Positions 61,291-64,000 of a DNA stretch of 64,000 bases are shown here, piece after piece. The stretch is from NCBI GenBank assembly GCA_030272155.1, contig CP126194.1:248001-312000 (forward strand), written 5' to 3'. This DNA is from Tetradesmus obliquus (lineage: Eukaryota > Chlorophyta > Chlorophyceae > Sphaeropleales > Scenedesmaceae). The translations under genes were made by a program, and so were the position numbers. Each line of letters begins with the position of its first letter. Position 1 is the stretch's first letter. The notes under the pieces were generated by a model. The model made no database searches. It was given only the letters and a program-made list of their open reading frames with translations, and was not told the DNA's origin.

Positions 61291-62748
61291 CGTTGACAAC
61301 TGTCAGGCAACTGCTGCAGCCTGGTGCGGGACAGATCACGGACAAGTACAAGTCCAAGGGCGCCTTATCGCCTGTGTAAAGCGAATGTGGGTGCGAACCA
61401 GCTTCAAGCCCTCTAAATCATTCTTATTAGATTTCTTGATTGCGGGCGGCAAGAGAATCCTGCTCCTGCTGGCTCAGCCGCCGTAGGCCCGTGGTCCAAT
61501 GCTGTTACACTTCTGACTTCTGACACAGGTGTCAGCAGAGTTGCTGTGCCTTCATTCGGGCTCACTTTATCAAGGATTGCAGGTGACACACACTGCAATA
61601 GTACATTGCATGATAAACCTATCTTTTTTGACCCACCAGGTACCCATAGCACCATTATGAGGGACTGTGATGCAATGACAGCATCCTTCTTCCTCAGGCT
61701 AGGCGCTCAGCACAGTACATGTACTAGTGGTCACTTTAGTGCAGTGCATGCCATGCCATGGCGGCAGAGACTTTCAACGCCTTAGAACCAACAACACCAT
61801 GTCATCGTGTGACCCATAGCAACAACTTCAGCTACCCAGCACCCTCCTGGAGCGCAACAAGCAGGGAGCACTGCTCGTCTTGCTTGCAGAAACTGTCTTC
61901 ACACCCAGACCATGACAAACCGCACCGCGACTCCCTTTCACCCCAAGCCTTTCCTTGAAAAAGTGTATACCACACGCACCCACGCCTAAACAGACACAGA
62001 GAAATAGAGTATGTATACTTGCCCAGAGGGGCCCAACGCCTCCTGCGCTGCTAGGGTGGCAGCCACATCTTGAAACCGCCTGTGCGTCAGCATGACGGCC
62101 GACAGCTGTGCTGCTGGTGCTGATGCCTGCATTGGAGACCCAGCTCTGGCTGCAACGTTGCTGCTGCTAAAAGCAGGCATCACTGGCGCAGCAGCAGCCA
62201 GTGATGCCACAAGCCAGCCAATGAGTCGTGTAGCGCTGGATATGTGAGGAGCAGCACAGCGCGCCAGCTGCGAGGCGGTCGGCACATGTGCAATGTGCAG
62301 AGAGGCAGGCAGCACACAACAAACAGCGGGGGTGTCAGCATCAGCAGCACCGCTGGATGCTGCGACAGCGCAAGTATTACAGCATGCAGGCATGTGCCGT
62401 GGTATCAGCGCTGCCTTCTGTAGGATGCAGGCATGAAGTAAACAAGCAGCTGGTGTGCTGCTGCAAGAGCCTCTTATGCTGGCTGGCTGCAGCAACGCAG
62501 GCCGTCGCATCTGCAAGCAACGCACAGCAGCACGACAGGGTGCAAGCAGCATGCTGCGCCTCGCAGACTGAGCACCGAACAAGCTGGAGCATGCGCTTTC
62601 ACCCTGCACCGCTGGACGCCTTCGCTACCAATCAGCACAGCTCTGCTTCAGCCCAGCATCAACTTGCGCCACTCACCAGGCAACAGCCGTATTGGCACCT
62701 GCAGCACCAGGTGAAACATGGATGCTTGCACTATTGCATTGCAGCTGC
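61291..62748. other. Region between MYND and polymerase genes
   Basis: A minus-strand frame at about 62268-62026 (CCTCGCAG acceptor, then a helical Ala-rich stretch, then GTATAC) could be an upstream exon of the MYND gene. I could not confirm the join. The rest shows no gene. Confidence 0.35.
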
Positions 62749-63358
62749 TCATTTCTTCTGCGCCCCAAACAAGTCTGATATGCTCCTCTGCTTGCTTGCA
62801 CCCTGCTGCTGCTGCCTGCCTGCCTGCTTCTTGGCAGGCTGGGAGCCCTTGCTGCTGCCGGGTGGTGCCCGCTTCCTGCTGCTGCTGCCGGCTGTGTTGG
62901 ATGGCCTGCCCTGCTGCTGCTGGTTGCGCTGCAGCATGCCTTGTATTTCAATGTCTCTCAGAATGCGGGCCTGCTCTGCAACATCCACGTCACAGAGAAG
63001 GTCTTGCTGCTGCTGCTGCTGCTGCTGCGACGCTGATGGACACAGGCCTGCTGTTGTTGGCTCTGCAGCGGCTGCATTGCCCTGCCCGCGTGCTGCTGGC
63101 ACAGCTGCCATTGGGGAGGCTGGTGCAGCCGCGGCTGACACTGCAGTGTGAGGTGCAATGGAATGTGTCGCTGGCACAGCAGCAGCAGCAGCAGCAGCAG
63201 CTGCAGTTGCTGCTAGCAATGGTGCTGGGGGGTGGCCAGCAAGCGCCACAGCCGGTGCGGCGGCGGCTGGCAGCCTGTTGGCGTGAGCCAGCTGCACACT
63301 CATGCTGGGGCATGCTGCGCTTGCTGGTGCAGTCTGCAGCTCTGTGCCATGCTCCGCT

Positions 63359-63409
<51 letters not shown>

Positions 63410-63880
63410 ATGAACTGCTCAAGGTGCGACTGCTGCTGCTGCTGCTGCTGCTTGCCATGCTTGATGCGCGGAGCGCTGCCAGTCTGGTGCTGCCCGGTGC
63501 GCTTGTTGTTCTGCGGCGCCCCATGCTGCTCCCGGCCTGCCGGCTGCTGCTCAGGCTGCTGAGTGTGCTGCTGCTGCTGCTCCTGCTGCTGTGCCTTGCT
63601 GTGCGAGCCAGCCCCGCCAGCCAGGAACCTCGCCATGGCAGCGCCGCTGCCGCCGCCACCGCCCTGCTCCACAAACTCAGTGGCCACCAGCGCCAGCCGC
63701 ACCACAGGCCAGGGGGCTGGCGTGATGCGCCTGAACAGCTGCAGCGCTGCTGCCGCAATGACATCAGTGCTCACGCCGTCCTTGCTGGCTGCAGGGGGCA
63801 TGGCGCCACGTATGCTGCGGTCTGGGGTGCCACGGCTGCCACCAGACAGGCCAGGCGCAGCGCTGCGGTACTGCAGCACT
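62749..63880 (-). CDS. Probable Y-family DNA polymerase, C-terminal exon (5' part outside window)
   Basis: An open frame begins after a TGCAG acceptor at about 63881 and ends at 62749; earlier exons lie beyond base 64000. Its start resembles the end of the little-finger domain of translesion polymerases (iota/eta type): VSTDVIAAAALQLFRRI, PWPVVRLALVATEF, then MARFLAG. A long Gln- and Ala-rich region follows, including about 15 consecutive Gln. The C-terminus is basic, with QRSISDLF close to the end, which looks like a PCNA-interacting peptide. Such enzymes copy past damaged bases. The call rests on a short conserved stretch and the PIP-like tail, since catalytic motifs are not in the window. 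Confidence 0.5.
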
Positions 63881-64000
63881 GTAGTGGCCATGGCAGGGAT
63901 AGCAGAGGGCAGCAAGCACGATGAAGGCAGGGCAGCAGTGTGTCAGCTCAAGTGCATCTTGTTCGACAATATTGTGCAGCAGTATGTCTGGTGTAGACTC

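Noticed and set aside
62288-63413. Plus-strand frames opposite the polymerase exon
   Set aside because: Leu/Cys-rich reverse readings of Gln/Ala tracts; the minus-strand frame has a conserved domain edge and a PIP-like tail.

Overview
The window is eukaryotic nuclear DNA, most likely from a chlorophyte green alga. The non-array part carries GT-AG intron genes, many introns ending in TGCAG, very frequent CAG/CTG runs coding for Gln, Ala, Ser or Leu tracts, a plant/algal carotenoid gene (NXD1), a plant-type Raf-like kinase and an algal-style MYND protein. A Scenedesmus-like (Sphaeropleales) source is my guess from this style, not something I could test.

Bases 1-27372 are a head-to-tail array of seven near-identical units, six complete and one cut short. 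Short units (S) are 3590 bp and long units (L) are 4310 bp, in the order S L L S S L L(truncated). Long units differ by one 720-bp segment bounded by 30-bp imperfect inverted repeats, placed 111 bp upstream of the transposase start codon. Each unit holds a Tc1/mariner-type DDE transposase on the minus strand and, on the plus strand, a Vsr/DUF559-like (PD-(D/E)XK fold) nuclease-like protein. The two genes are interlocked: transposase exon 2 lies inside the nuclease intron, and nuclease exon 2 lies inside the transposase intron. Both reading frames join cleanly when spliced, and one palindromic hexamer, CTGCAG, supplies the 3' splice site for both strands. The array ends exactly at the right end of the 720-bp segment.

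Bases 27373-31699 are poorly coding, with fragments of one coiled-coil protein carrying a nine-fold pentapeptide repeat and one Cys-rich exon. From 31.7 kb the host genes are denser: SLU7 splicing factor (minus, 7 exons), then divergently a CTR1/EDR1-like MAPKKK (plus, 9 exons), an unrecognised multi-exon gene (minus, 43.3-47.2 kb) with a broken partial duplicate at 48.6-49.2 kb next to a 184-bp tandem repeat, NXD1 (plus, 7 exons), a SAP-domain gene (plus, 2 exons), a MYND zinc-finger gene (minus) and the 3' end of a probable Y-family DNA polymerase gene (minus) that leaves the window. These host genes do not form one pathway.

Splice models were built by eye from consensus sites and reading-frame continuity. 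Domain calls come from motif recognition, not from searches.
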